Assembly: GCA_025928125.1 (NCBI GenBank) | Contig: JAICKD010000174.1 | Span: 1 to 6,788 of the forward strand | Length of the DNA stretch: 6,788 nt | DNA from: Ktedonobacterales bacterium | Lineage (GTDB): Bacteria; Chloroflexota; Ktedonobacteria; Ktedonobacterales; JADMIN01 | Reading direction: 5' to 3' | Shown: positions 1 through 5,800 of the stretch, piece by piece | How the letters are laid out: the number at the start of each line of letters is the position of its first letter | How positions within the stretch are numbered: position 1 is the stretch's first letter | Notes under the pieces: model-generated | The model's database searches: none | Told to the model about the DNA's origin: nothing | What the model saw: the letters and a program-made list of their open reading frames with translations, nothing else | Made by a program: the position numbers and the translations under genes

Positions 1-110
1 CCCTCTCCTCGTAGGAGAGGGGAGTAAACTCGCGTCGCCAACCGGCACACGGGTCGCCCAGGCCCTCTCCCGGCAAGGGGGAGGGTGGCCGAAGGCCGGG
101 AGGGGGTCCG
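1..110. repeat. Two CCCTCTCC/GGGAGAGG-type intergenic hairpin repeats
   Basis: Two related inverted repeats lie downstream of the sigma-factor stop codon. The first has 9-base arms at 1-9 and 13-21 around a CGT loop, and it may continue beyond the left edge. The second pairs 63-71 with 77-85 (nine pairs, one of them G-U) around GGCAA. It is followed by a small GGCC-GAA-GGCC hairpin (87-97) and a G-rich tail. This C/T-rich to G/A-rich layout is a common intergenic repeat style in many bacterial genomes, usually close to gene ends. No T-run follows on either strand, so a classical intrinsic terminator is not supported, although stalling or mRNA 3'-end protection is possible. Confidence 0.6.
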
Positions 111-114
111 TCGC

Positions 115-124
115 CAGGCGCCTG
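115..124. repeat. 10-bp perfect palindrome after the sigma-factor gene
   Basis: CAGGCGCCTG is a perfect 10-base palindrome 15 bases beyond the sigma-factor stop codon. It has no loop and no adjacent T-run. It could be part of the neighbouring repeat cluster or chance in GC-rich DNA. Confidence 0.3.
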
Positions 125-139
125 TGATCGCACCCACCG

Positions 140-1321
140 TTACGTGGACTCAGCGGTATGCAGCGTTTCGAGGGTATCGCGGGCCGTGATGATATCCAGC
201 CGCGCGTGATCGCTGCTGCTCTCGAAACCCGTCTGGACGGCTGGTTGCCCGGCGAAATCGAGTGTTCGCACCGGGAGGGCGCGCATGCGAGGATGCCGCC
301 GCCAGAACTGGATCGCCTGGATTGTATCGAGCGCGAGATGCCACGGGCTAGCGCAATCGATGATGCCACAGCGCGGACACGTGGTGGCGATGCCATGCGC
401 CAGGATAGGCGCGGGTAAATCATGGCCGGGCTGCCATAGGGAAACGCGGCTAGGCGCGCCGCATTCAGGGCAATTTGGCGGCGTTCCAGCGATCATGCCC
501 CGGTAGATGTCGCCCAACTCTACGCAATGGCGGCTCAAGAGCGCTTTTGGGCTGGTGAGGCTCGCCGTCATCGGCGTCTGCTCGCCGCTCCCAACCACAT
601 AGCTGATTCCCGACTGGCATGCGCCCGCACAGCGAAAGCTGAACGCGCCCGCTTCGCGGTCGAGCCGACAGGCGAGATGGTGGATGCCGCAGAACGGACA
701 CCAGATGCGCGTCTCCTGCCACTGTGGCTCGTCGGTCGCCAGCAGGCCCCATGTCAGAGCATCCGCGCGCAGATCGTCTTCTAGCACGCGCCGTAGCATC
801 TGCCGCCCGCGATGCAGTCTCGCCCGCAGCGCGCCTTCGCGTAGCCCCAGCCGCGCCGCCAGCTCCTGCTGCGGCAGATCATCCAGGTAGCTAGCGGCCA
901 GTGCCTCGCGGGTCTCAGCCGGAAGCAGCGCCATCGCCCGCCCCAGCAGGTCCGCCAGTTCGTGGCGTTCGAGGTGCAGCGCGAGGTCGCCGTTTGGAGC
1001 GGGCGCATATTCCAGTGGATCGAATGTCTCCCCATCATCCGCGGACGGATCTATATACAGCCGCTGCTCGCGCCCCTGCGCCCGCCGCCAGCGAAGGCAG
1101 ACGTTGCGCGCGATGGCCGTCAGCCACGGCGCGATCTCCACCACCGTGCGCAGCCTTTCACGCGAACGCCACGCCTCGAAGAGCGTCTCTTGCGCCAGAT
1201 CCTCGGCAACTCGCGGATTGCCCGTCAGCCGCGCGCAGAGCCGCACCAGCCGCATACGCTCGCCGCTCAGCGCCGCCCCAAATGCGGCTGTCTCCGCATC
1301 CGCCGCCTGGATAACCACCAT
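140..1321 (-). CDS. ECF-like RNA polymerase sigma factor with cysteine-rich C-terminal extension
   Basis: This 393-residue protein starts as a sigma-70-family factor. Region 2 spans about residues 21-82 and includes the core-binding DLAQETLFEAW stretch (41-51) and a -10-recognition-like PWLTAIARNVCLRWRR segment. Region 4 spans about 124-178, with a helix-turn-helix at about 149-177 for the -35 element. No region 3 is visible, as in ECF sigma factors, which direct RNA polymerase to stress or envelope regulons. A plain ECF factor ends near residue 190, and this one continues for about 200 more. The tail has C208-x2-C211 with C218, C231 and C235, then C284-x2-C287 with C315-x2-C318 and C323, suggesting two zinc-ribbon-like folds, and ends in an unrecognised segment of about 55 residues. 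The ATG has AGGGG seven bases upstream (1329-1333). The sigma assignment is firm; zinc binding and a sensing role are inference. No adjacent anti-sigma gene is visible. Confidence 0.88.
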   Translation of the reverse strand: MVVIQAADAETAAFGAALSGERMRLVRLCARLTGNPRVAEDLAQETLFEAWRSRERLRTVVEIAPWLTAIARNVCLRWRRAQGREQRLYIDPSADDGETFDPLEYAPAPNGDLALHLERHELADLLGRAMALLPAETREALAASYLDDLPQQELAARLGLREGALRARLHRGRQMLRRVLEDDLRADALTWGLLATDEPQWQETRIWCPFCGIHHLACRLDREAGAFSFRCAGACQSGISYVVGSGEQTPMTASLTSPKALLSRHCVELGDIYRGMIAGTPPNCPECGAPSRVSLWQPGHDLPAPILAHGIATTCPRCGIIDCASPWHLALDTIQAIQFWRRHPRMRALPVRTLDFAGQPAVQTGFESSSDHARLDIITARDTLETLHTAEST

Positions 1322-1395
1322 AACGTGTCCCCTACTGGCTACGCTCGCGAAATGTGCCAGCGCAACGGGCCAAAAGTAGATAGATGACCTGTTAT

Positions 1396-1434
1396 CGCCG
1401 CCGCGCGGAATATGTTACGCGAAAAATGGCGGCG
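1396..1434. repeat. Inverted repeat upstream of the sigma-factor gene
   Basis: Seven-base arms CGCCGCC (1396-1402) and GGCGGCG (1428-1434) enclose 25 bases that contain a second CGCG/CGCG pairing (1404-1407 with 1418-1421). It lies 75 bases upstream of the sigma-factor start. It could be a leader hairpin or an operator. A weak minus-strand promoter-like pair (TCGTCA at 1440-1435, 17 bases, TAACAT at 1417-1412) overlaps it, but is too poor to call. Confidence 0.35.
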
Positions 1435-1469
1435 TGACGAATCTGGTGGGGAAATAGATATGCGCCGGG

Positions 1470-1510
1470 AAAACAGCAGCCACCCAGACGGTAGAATCGT
1501 CCGGGTGGCT
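1470..1510 (-). terminator. Intrinsic terminator of the DUF1232-like gene
   Basis: Arms AGCCACCC (1478-1485) and GGGTGGCT (1503-1510) pair perfectly over eight bases. After one mismatch the stem continues with GACG (1487-1490) and CGTC (1498-1501) around a seven-base loop. Read on the minus strand, the stem begins 21 bases after the stop codon at 1532 and is followed by GCTG and then TTTT (1473-1470). The T-run is short and offset by four bases, so termination may be only partial. The plus-strand side has no T-run, so this serves the minus-strand gene. Confidence 0.65.
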
Positions 1511-1531
1511 CGTATCATTGCGCGTTGCGGC

Positions 1532-1903
1532 CTATTTGCGGAAGAGGCGGTCGTAATGCTCGCCGACGACGTCGCGCGGGAAGAGCTTGAGCAGGTTGAA
1601 GGCCGCCACGCCGAGCACCGCCCAGTCCAGCGTCGCCTCGGCTGGAATGCCTACCGCGTCGAATGCCCAGCCCACGACCGGAGCGAACACCGCGGAAATA
1701 TCTATGACAGATTCCGGGAAGAGCAGCGCCAGCAGCAGCGCGCCCAGGGCAGCGAAGAAGAAGAGCTTGGGCAGCCAGTGGACGCGGACGTCCTTCATGA
1801 TCGCGGTAATCAGCGCGGCGGTTTTGCCCAGGTGAAAGAGCAGCGAGGCTTGCCGGACAGTGCTCTGGGTGGTCGGTTGAGCATTCGTTGCGGATGATGG
1901 CAT
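1532..1903 (-). CDS. Small membrane protein resembling DUF1232 (YkvA-like)
   Basis: This 123-residue protein has a polar, Ser/Thr/Gln-rich N-terminus (residues 1-18), a hydrophobic segment at about 44-63 and a weaker one at about 94-108. It is probably a small inner-membrane or membrane-associated protein with no cleavable signal. Residues 37-83 (KDVR then W-x-PKL, a long hydrophobic run, IDI, PVVG, D) follow the order of conserved positions in DUF1232 proteins, whose function is unknown. The usual PDF-IP core is degenerate here. I chose the ATG at 1903 over the one at 1909 because GGGAG (1915-1911) sits seven bases from the former but only one base from the latter. A promoter about 120 bases upstream and a hairpin terminator downstream indicate a single-gene transcript. 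Family assignment is moderate; no specific function is claimed. Confidence 0.72.
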   Translation of the reverse strand: MPSSATNAQPTTQSTVRQASLLFHLGKTAALITAIMKDVRVHWLPKLFFFAALGALLLALLFPESVIDISAVFAPVVGWAFDAVGIPAEATLDWAVLGVAAFNLLKLFPRDVVGEHYDRLFRK

Positions 1904-1910
1904 GGGCATT

Positions 1911-1915
1911 CTCCC
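1911..1915 (-). promoter_or_regulatory. Ribosome binding site deciding the DUF1232-like start
   Basis: GGGAG on the minus strand lies seven bases before the ATG at 1903-1901 and one base before the ATG at 1909-1907. The spacing favours the inner ATG. Confidence 0.6.
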
Positions 1916-2024
1916 GTTTCATTCGATGAATCCGCGCGCCACCTCGGGCAGATCCCAGTTGTGCAGGCTCGCGCTGTCTGTCTAGCTGTCTACGCACAGG
2001 CCGAAAGGTTATGTCGTCAGGCGC

Positions 2025-2053
2025 ATTGTAGACCTTCGCCGCGCACTCGTAAA
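2025..2053 (-). promoter_or_regulatory. Predicted sigma-70-type promoter of the DUF1232-like gene
   Basis: On the minus strand TTTACG (2053-2048) and TACAAT (2030-2025) are separated by 17 bases. The -10 matches consensus at five of six positions and the -35 at four of six. Transcription would start near 2018, leaving a leader of about 115 bases. Confidence 0.45.
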
Positions 2054-2082
2054 GACTTACGCGGTATCTGGCCCTCACCCTG

Positions 2083-2123
2083 CGTCCAGTCGCTCGCTGT
2101 GCCGTATGGTGTACGGCTGGACG
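2083..2123. repeat. Nested inverted repeat in the intergenic region
   Basis: Inner arms GCCGTA (2101-2106) and TACGGC (2112-2117) enclose a five-base loop TGGTG. Outer arms CGTCCAG (2083-2089) and CTGGACG (2117-2123) pair as well and share base 2117 with the inner stem. A competing pairing of 2101-2105 with ACGGC (2121-2125) is also possible. No T-run follows on either strand. Confidence 0.5.
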
Positions 2124-2152
2124 GCAGAAAAGTTGAACGGGGGATGCCTGTC

Positions 2153-2290
2153 TCGGCCTTGAAAGGCCGAAGTAACGCGGGCAGAGGGCTTAAAAGCCCA
2201 TCACAGGCGGTCCTATTGACCGCCTTGCTCGCCCATCGGGCAGGCGGCCATTCATGGCCCGTTCTGACATGCTCCGGCCATTGATGGCCG
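2153..2290. repeat. Cluster of six short palindromes with different stems
   Basis: Six inverted repeats follow one another. (1) 2153-2170, TCGGCCTT/AAGGCCGA with 2-base centre. (2) 2186-2199, GGGCTT/AAGCCC with 2-base centre. (3) 2205-2225, AGGCGGTC/GACCGCCT with 5-base loop. (4) 2231-2241, GCCC/GGGC with 3-base loop. (5) 2246-2259, GGCCAT/ATGGCC with 2-base centre. (6) 2275-2290, CGGCCAT/ATGGCCG with 2-base centre. All arms are perfect, yet arm sequence changes from unit to unit with both sides altered together. Spacers are 15, 5, 5, 4 and 15 bases. Palindromy rather than sequence is therefore what is kept. No coding frame here is convincing. Function is unknown; a protein-binding array, a mobile hairpin-repeat remnant or a transcription insulator are possibilities. 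Confidence 0.75.
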
Positions 2291-2322
2291 AGGGTTTTCC
2301 AAGGTGCATTTGGCGCGCGATT

Positions 2323-2351
2323 TTGGCAGTTGGCGCGACGTTGGGTACAAT
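2323..2351 (+). promoter_or_regulatory. Predicted sigma-70-type promoter of glgP
   Basis: TTGGCA (2323-2328) and TACAAT (2346-2351) are separated by exactly 17 bases, and each matches consensus at five of six positions. Transcription would start near 2358, leaving a leader of about 90 bases before the GTG start. Direct repeats TTGGCGCG at 2310-2317 and 2330-2337, spaced 20 bases start to start, flank the -35 element and are candidate regulator half-sites. Confidence 0.65.
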
Positions 2352-2368
2352 GAGGCAGGATAAATCAT

Positions 2369-2429
2369 CGTGTGCGCGCCATCGATGGACCTCGCCTGAG
2401 GCATTTGATAGGTCACGGCACAGCACACG
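2369..2429 (+). promoter_or_regulatory. Possible structured leader of glgP mRNA
   Basis: CGTGTGC (2369-2375) is perfectly complementary to GCACACG (2423-2429), which ends four bases before the Shine-Dalgarno. The enclosed segment contains a CCATCGATGG palindrome (2379-2388) and a GACCT/AGGTC pairing (2388-2392 with 2410-2414). It matches no riboswitch class that I recognise. A fold that modulates ribosome access is inference. Confidence 0.3.
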
Positions 2430-2433
2430 CTTT

Positions 2434-2439
2434 AAGGAG
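2434..2439 (+). promoter_or_regulatory. Shine-Dalgarno of glgP, supporting the GTG start
   Basis: AAGGAG lies eight bases before the GTG at 2448-2450. No better in-frame ATG with a ribosome site is nearby, and the protein homologous to known phosphorylases begins at this point. Confidence 0.8.
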
Positions 2440-2447
2440 CAATTTGC

Positions 2448-4997
2448 GTGAAGATTCTCGGTCGTATGGCCGTTTTTCCTGAGATACCCGAACGTATTCA
2501 CCGTCTGCGCGAGCTTGCCTATAACCTCTGGTGGACCTGGAATCCCCCCGCGCAACGCCTCTACGCCACCATCAGCCCGGAACTCTGGCAGTCGAGCGAG
2601 CACAACGCCGTGCGCGTGCTGCTGGAGGTCGAGCCAGAGCGGCTGGCGGCGCTTGCCGACGACGCCGATTTCCTGGCACGCTACGATGCCGTCTTCGTCG
2701 ACTTCGACGCCTACATGCATCCCGAGACGACCTGGTTCAGCCAGACCTTCCCCGAGGAGGCAAGCCACACCATCGCCTATTTCTCCGCCGAGTTTGGGCT
2801 GCACGAATCGCTGCCCATCTACTCCGGCGGCCTGGGCATCCTCTCCGGCGACCACTGCAAAGAGGCGAGTGACCTGGGGCTACCCTTCATCGGCGTTGGC
2901 TTCCTCTATCCGCAGGGCTACTTCCGCCAGCGCATCAACGCGAAGGGCGAGCAGGAAGCCATCTACGAGAAGCTGCTCTTCTCGCAGGTTCCGGCGCAGC
3001 CCGGGCTGGACCCTAACGGGCATGAGGTGATGATTAGCGTGGACCTGCCGGGGCGCAAGGTCTATGCGAAGGTCTGGCGAATCCAGGTGGGACGCATCCC
3101 GCTCTACCTGATGGATACCGATGTCGAGCCGAACACACCGGGCGACCGGGTGCTCTCGGCGCGGCTCTATGGTGGCGACCACGAGATGCGTATCGCGCAG
3201 GAGATCATGCTAGGCATCGGCGGCGTGCGGGCGATCCGGGCGCTGGGCCTCGACCCGATGGTCTGGCACATGAACGAGGGCCACGCCGCCTTCCTGGGGC
3301 TGGAGCGCTGCCGCGAGTTGGTTCAGGGGCTGGATATCAGCTTCGAGGTCGCGCGCGAGATCGCCGCCGCCAACGCCATCTTCACCACGCACACGCCCGT
3401 TGCTGCGGGCAACGACGCCTTCAATTTCGATTTGGTCGATACCTACTTCGGCGAGTTCTGGCCGCAGCTGCGGCTCGACCGCGACGCCTTCCACGACCTC
3501 GCCCGCGAAGAGAACGGCTGGGGGTCGGCCTTCAGCATGACGGTGCTGGCGCTGCGGCTCTCGACGCGGCGTAATGGCGTCAGCAAGCTGCATGGCGAGG
3601 TCTCGCGCCGGATGTGGCAGTTCCTCTGGCCGGAGCTGGAGGTGGATGAGACGCCCATCACCTCGATCACCAACGGCGTGCATACGGCCACCTGGGTCGC
3701 GCCCGCGATGGACGACCTGTACCTACGCTATCTGGGCCAGGACTGGTATGCCCACCTGGACGATCCGGCGCTCTGGGAGCACGTGCGCGAGATTCCCGAC
3801 GACGAGTTCTGGGCCGCCCACAACCAGCTCAAAGCGGAATTCTTCGCCGATGCGCGGGCGCGACTGGCTCGGCAACGCGAGCGGCTCGGCGAGGGACCGG
3901 TGGCGGTGCGCGAGACGCACACGTTGCTCAACCCGGAGGCGCTGACGATTGGCTTCGCCCGGCGCTTCGCCACCTATAAGCGCGCGGCGCTGATCTTCCG
4001 CGATCCCGAGCGGCTGGCGCGGCTGCTGAACAATCCCGGCCGGCCGGTGCAGTTGGTCTTCGCGGGCAAGGCGCACCCCAACGACAAGCCCGGCCAAGAG
4101 TTGATCCGCCAGGTCTACGAGTTCTCGCGCAAGCCGGAGTTCAGCGGCAAGGTCGTTTTCCTCGAAGACTACGATATGGATATGGCGCGGCGCCTGGTCA
4201 GCGGCTGCGACCTCTGGCTGAACAATCCGGTGCGTCCGCACGAGGCCAGCGGCACTAGCGGGCAGAAGGCGAGCCTGAACGGTCTGCCCAACCTCAGCAT
4301 CCTCGACGGCTGGTGGGAGGAGGGCTACAACGGCCGCAACGGCTGGGCGTTCGGCGAGCGGCGTGAGTATCAGGACGATAACACGCGCGACGAGGCGGAT
4401 GCGCTGGCGCTCTATACGACGCTCGAAAATCAGGTCGTACCGCTGTTCTATGATCGTGGCGGCGATGACCTGCCCCATGGCTGGATCGCGGTGATGCGCG
4501 AGGCGATACGGACGGTGGCCCCGGAATTCAGCATGCGGCGGATGGTGAAGGACTATACCGAGGAGTTATATATCCCCGCACTGGCCTATGGTCGCCGGAT
4601 CGACGCGGACCGCTACACGCTGGCGCGCAAGCTGGCCGACTGGAAGCGGATGGTGCGCGCCGCCTGGCCGAAGGTGAGCATCCACGCGGAGGGGCCGCAC
4701 GATGGCCGCCTCTCGTTCGGCGATCCGGTGACGGTGGAGGCGCGCGTCCAATTGGGTCTGCTCAGCCCGGAGGATGTGCGGGTGGAGTTGGTAGCGGCGC
4801 GCGACGAGAACGGCAATCTGCGCGAGCGCCGGGTGACGGCGATGACGCCCAGCCGCACGACACCCGAGGGCGAACACTGCTACACGGCGAACCTGCTACC
4901 GCCGATCAACGGCAGCCTGGTCTATGGAGTGCGTGTAATGCCGAGCTTCACGGGGCTGAGCAATCCGCTAGAATTGGGGCTGGCGCGCTGGGCGTGA
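2448..4997 (+). CDS. glgP: Alpha-glucan (glycogen/maltodextrin) phosphorylase
   Basis: This 849-residue PLP-dependent GT35-family enzyme removes terminal alpha-1,4-linked glucose from glycogen or maltodextrin with phosphate, releasing glucose-1-phosphate in the cytoplasm. An N-terminal DUF3417-type region (about 11-110, with LRELAYNLWWTWNP at 20-33) precedes the catalytic core. Visible landmarks are AYFSAEFGLHES (110-121) and the glycine-rich SGGLGILSGDH (126-136), HMNEGHAA (274-281), THTPVAAGND (314-323), SITNGVHTATW (406-416), FARRFATYKR (503-512) and EASGTSGQK, whose K607 is the expected PLP Schiff-base lysine. The length and the TSGQK form of the PLP motif, rather than the TGNMK of E. coli and muscle enzymes, fit the compact 'alpha-glucan family phosphorylase' branch (TIGR02094 type). 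The gene has its own promoter and converges on the PIN-domain gene with a 35-base gap and no obvious terminator. Other glycogen genes are absent from the window. The oligosaccharide preference cannot be read from sequence. Confidence 0.96.
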   Translation: MKILGRMAVFPEIPERIHRLRELAYNLWWTWNPPAQRLYATISPELWQSSEHNAVRVLLEVEPERLAALADDADFLARYDAVFVDFDAYMHPETTWFSQTFPEEASHTIAYFSAEFGLHESLPIYSGGLGILSGDHCKEASDLGLPFIGVGFLYPQGYFRQRINAKGEQEAIYEKLLFSQVPAQPGLDPNGHEVMISVDLPGRKVYAKVWRIQVGRIPLYLMDTDVEPNTPGDRVLSARLYGGDHEMRIAQEIMLGIGGVRAIRALGLDPMVWHMNEGHAAFLGLERCRELVQGLDISFEVAREIAAANAIFTTHTPVAAGNDAFNFDLVDTYFGEFWPQLRLDRDAFHDLAREENGWGSAFSMTVLALRLSTRRNGVSKLHGEVSRRMWQFLWPELEVDETPITSITNGVHTATWVAPAMDDLYLRYLGQDWYAHLDDPALWEHVREIPDDEFWAAHNQLKAEFFADARARLARQRERLGEGPVAVRETHTLLNPEALTIGFARRFATYKRAALIFRDPERLARLLNNPGRPVQLVFAGKAHPNDKPGQELIRQVYEFSRKPEFSGKVVFLEDYDMDMARRLVSGCDLWLNNPVRPHEASGTSGQKASLNGLPNLSILDGWWEEGYNGRNGWAFGERREYQDDNTRDEADALALYTTLENQVVPLFYDRGGDDLPHGWIAVMREAIRTVAPEFSMRRMVKDYTEELYIPALAYGRRIDADRYTLARKLADWKRMVRAAWPKVSIHAEGPHDGRLSFGDPVTVEARVQLGLLSPEDVRVELVAARDENGNLRERRVTAMTPSRTTPEGEHCYTANLLPPINGSLVYGVRVMPSFTGLSNPLELGLARWA

Positions 4998-5032
4998 GAA
5001 GACCTCAAGTCGGATGAAGGCTTCGGCACAGT

Positions 5033-5533
5033 CTAGGGATGCGGAGGGTGGTCAGGATTGATAACCTGGAAACCCTCCAGCGGAGCTATCGCCGACAAGC
5101 GCGTGTCAGAGGTGACGAAAATCAACTCATCGGGCATTCCACGTGCTACGGCGATGGCGCAGGCGAGTTGGATAGCATCGAGGCTTCGCAAAGGGTATGG
5201 CCGCATGTCCCAGTACTGAGTACACAGCGCCGCTGCCAACGAAAGGATAGCAGGCGAGACGGTGACGAGGAGATATACCGGGAACGCTCGGACAGGATCA
5301 CTCAAAGAAAGATGACGTTCAAACGTGTTCTGCATAGCAGCGATAGACGAGGGATGCAGACCGTTGTTACGCCCCAGCCGCCGGAGTGCGGCCACTACCT
5401 CAACTTCGGCCAGTTGCGAAAGGTAGATGGGTGGATGGCTCTGAGGCTCGCATAATTCCTGTACCCACGCCGTTCCTGGCTCACGGTGGTAGCGTTTGAC
5501 GATGGCGCTGCTATCGAAGAAGTAGCTTGGCAA
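5033..5533 (-). CDS. PIN-domain ribonuclease, VapC-like toxin
   Basis: This 166-residue single-domain PIN protein has all four expected acidic metal-binding residues: D7 in FFDSSAIVKRY, E45 in the LAEVEVVAALRR helix, D119 in LRSLDAIQLACA, and D143 in FVTSDTRLSAIA. PIN proteins of this type are magnesium- or manganese-dependent RNases, and in VapBC pairs they act as growth-inhibiting toxins that cleave tRNA or rRNA. Translation starts at TTG (5533-5531), the only plausible start just ahead of the first PIN strand, with GAGG nine bases upstream inside the preceding gene. The start follows that gene's TAG by two bases, indicating translational coupling. The rare start codon would keep toxin output low. 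Family assignment is secure; a toxin role is inferred from layout and length, and the RNA target is unknown. Confidence 0.9.
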   Translation of the reverse strand: MPSYFFDSSAIVKRYHREPGTAWVQELCEPQSHPPIYLSQLAEVEVVAALRRLGRNNGLHPSSIAAMQNTFERHLSLSDPVRAFPVYLLVTVSPAILSLAAALCTQYWDMRPYPLRSLDAIQLACAIAVARGMPDELIFVTSDTRLSAIAPLEGFQVINPDHPPHP

Positions 5534-5535
5534 AC

Positions 5536-5787
5536 CTACTCGCCTCGATCCTCGTCTACCGCGTCCGCCGCAGTATACGACTGAGGCTTCCCTTCGTTCT
5601 GACGTTGTTGGTCAATTTCATCCCAAACGAGCGCGAGTCGTCGCCTATCCTCAACCAGCTCGGCGTATTCTTCATCTGGATAGGACTGGCGTATCTCTCC
5701 GATGTGCGGGTTGAATCTGCGCACTTCTGCCGCAGCCTGCGCTATCAGCGCTTCGCGTGCTGCGTCATGCTTCTGATTGACTGCCAT
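5536..5787 (-). CDS. Small acidic protein, putative antitoxin of the PIN protein
   Basis: This 83-residue protein carries 19 Asp/Glu against 11 Lys/Arg, is mostly helical in character, and has a charged centre (DEEYAELVEDRRR at 38-50) and a polar C-terminal tail. I do not recognise the family. It shows no clear AbrB/MazE swapped hairpin, ribbon-helix-helix or Phd/YefM fold, the usual DNA-binding parts of VapB-type antitoxins. The ATG at 5787 is chosen because AAAGGAG lies seven bases upstream, and the predicted promoter excludes the longest possible start at 5835. It is the first gene of a two-gene unit and stops two bases before the PIN start. Being small, acidic, upstream and coupled, it fits an antitoxin that masks the PIN active site. 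This is a guess from context; it may lack DNA-binding autoregulation. Confidence 0.72.
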   Translation of the reverse strand: MAVNQKHDAAREALIAQAAAEVRRFNPHIGEIRQSYPDEEYAELVEDRRRLALVWDEIDQQRQNEGKPQSYTAADAVDEDRGE

Positions 5788-5793
5788 GCATCG

Positions 5794-5800
5794 TCTCCTT
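5794..5800 (-). promoter_or_regulatory. Shine-Dalgarno deciding the start of the putative antitoxin
   Basis: AAAGGAG on the minus strand is followed by about seven bases and the ATG at 5787-5785. In-frame ATG codons further upstream (5808 and 5835) lack such a site, and the outermost overlaps the predicted promoter. Confidence 0.7.

Larger units (their letters stand above)
1904..2447. other. Gene-free divergent region between the DUF1232-like gene and glgP
   Basis: No convincing gene is found in these 544 bases. The region holds a minus-strand promoter (2025-2053), a nested hairpin (2083-2123), a run of six short palindromes (2153-2290), a plus-strand promoter (2323-2351) flanked by TTGGCGCG repeats, and a roughly 90-base glgP leader. 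The hairpins lie outside both predicted transcripts, between the two -35 elements. Confidence 0.7.

Noticed and set aside
1412..1440. Promoter for the sigma-factor gene (TCGTCA, 17 bases, TAACAT on the minus strand)
   Set aside because: Both hexamers are weak and overlap an inverted repeat. An ECF-type autoregulated promoter cannot be judged without knowing the consensus of this factor.
1412..1897. 161-codon plus-strand open frame opposite the DUF1232-like gene
   Set aside because: Its highly charged, Gln/Arg/Glu-rich composition is typical of antisense frames, it reads through the terminator hairpin, and it has no supported start.
1515..2078. 187-codon minus-strand open frame overlapping the DUF1232-like gene
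   Set aside because: It is an Arg/Ala-rich out-of-frame reading. The other frame has membrane segments, a ribosome site and a terminator placed to match.
2153..2290. CRISPR array
   Set aside because: Neither a constant repeat nor regular 30-40 base unique spacers are present. Arms differ between units, spacers are 4-15 bases, and no cas gene is nearby.
2190..2855. 221-codon minus-strand open frame across the glgP start
   Set aside because: It runs antisense through the glgP N-terminus and leader and ends in the palindrome cluster, with no recognisable domain. It conflicts with the well-supported glgP promoter and start.
3723..4478. 251-codon minus-strand open frame inside glgP
   Set aside because: It is fully antisense to the catalytic core of a certain gene, its Arg/Leu/Val-rich composition reflects GC-rich codon use, and it has no ribosome site or family resemblance.
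4998..5032. Terminator between glgP and the converging PIN gene
   Set aside because: Only a three-base GAA/TTC pairing is seen, with no T-run in either direction.
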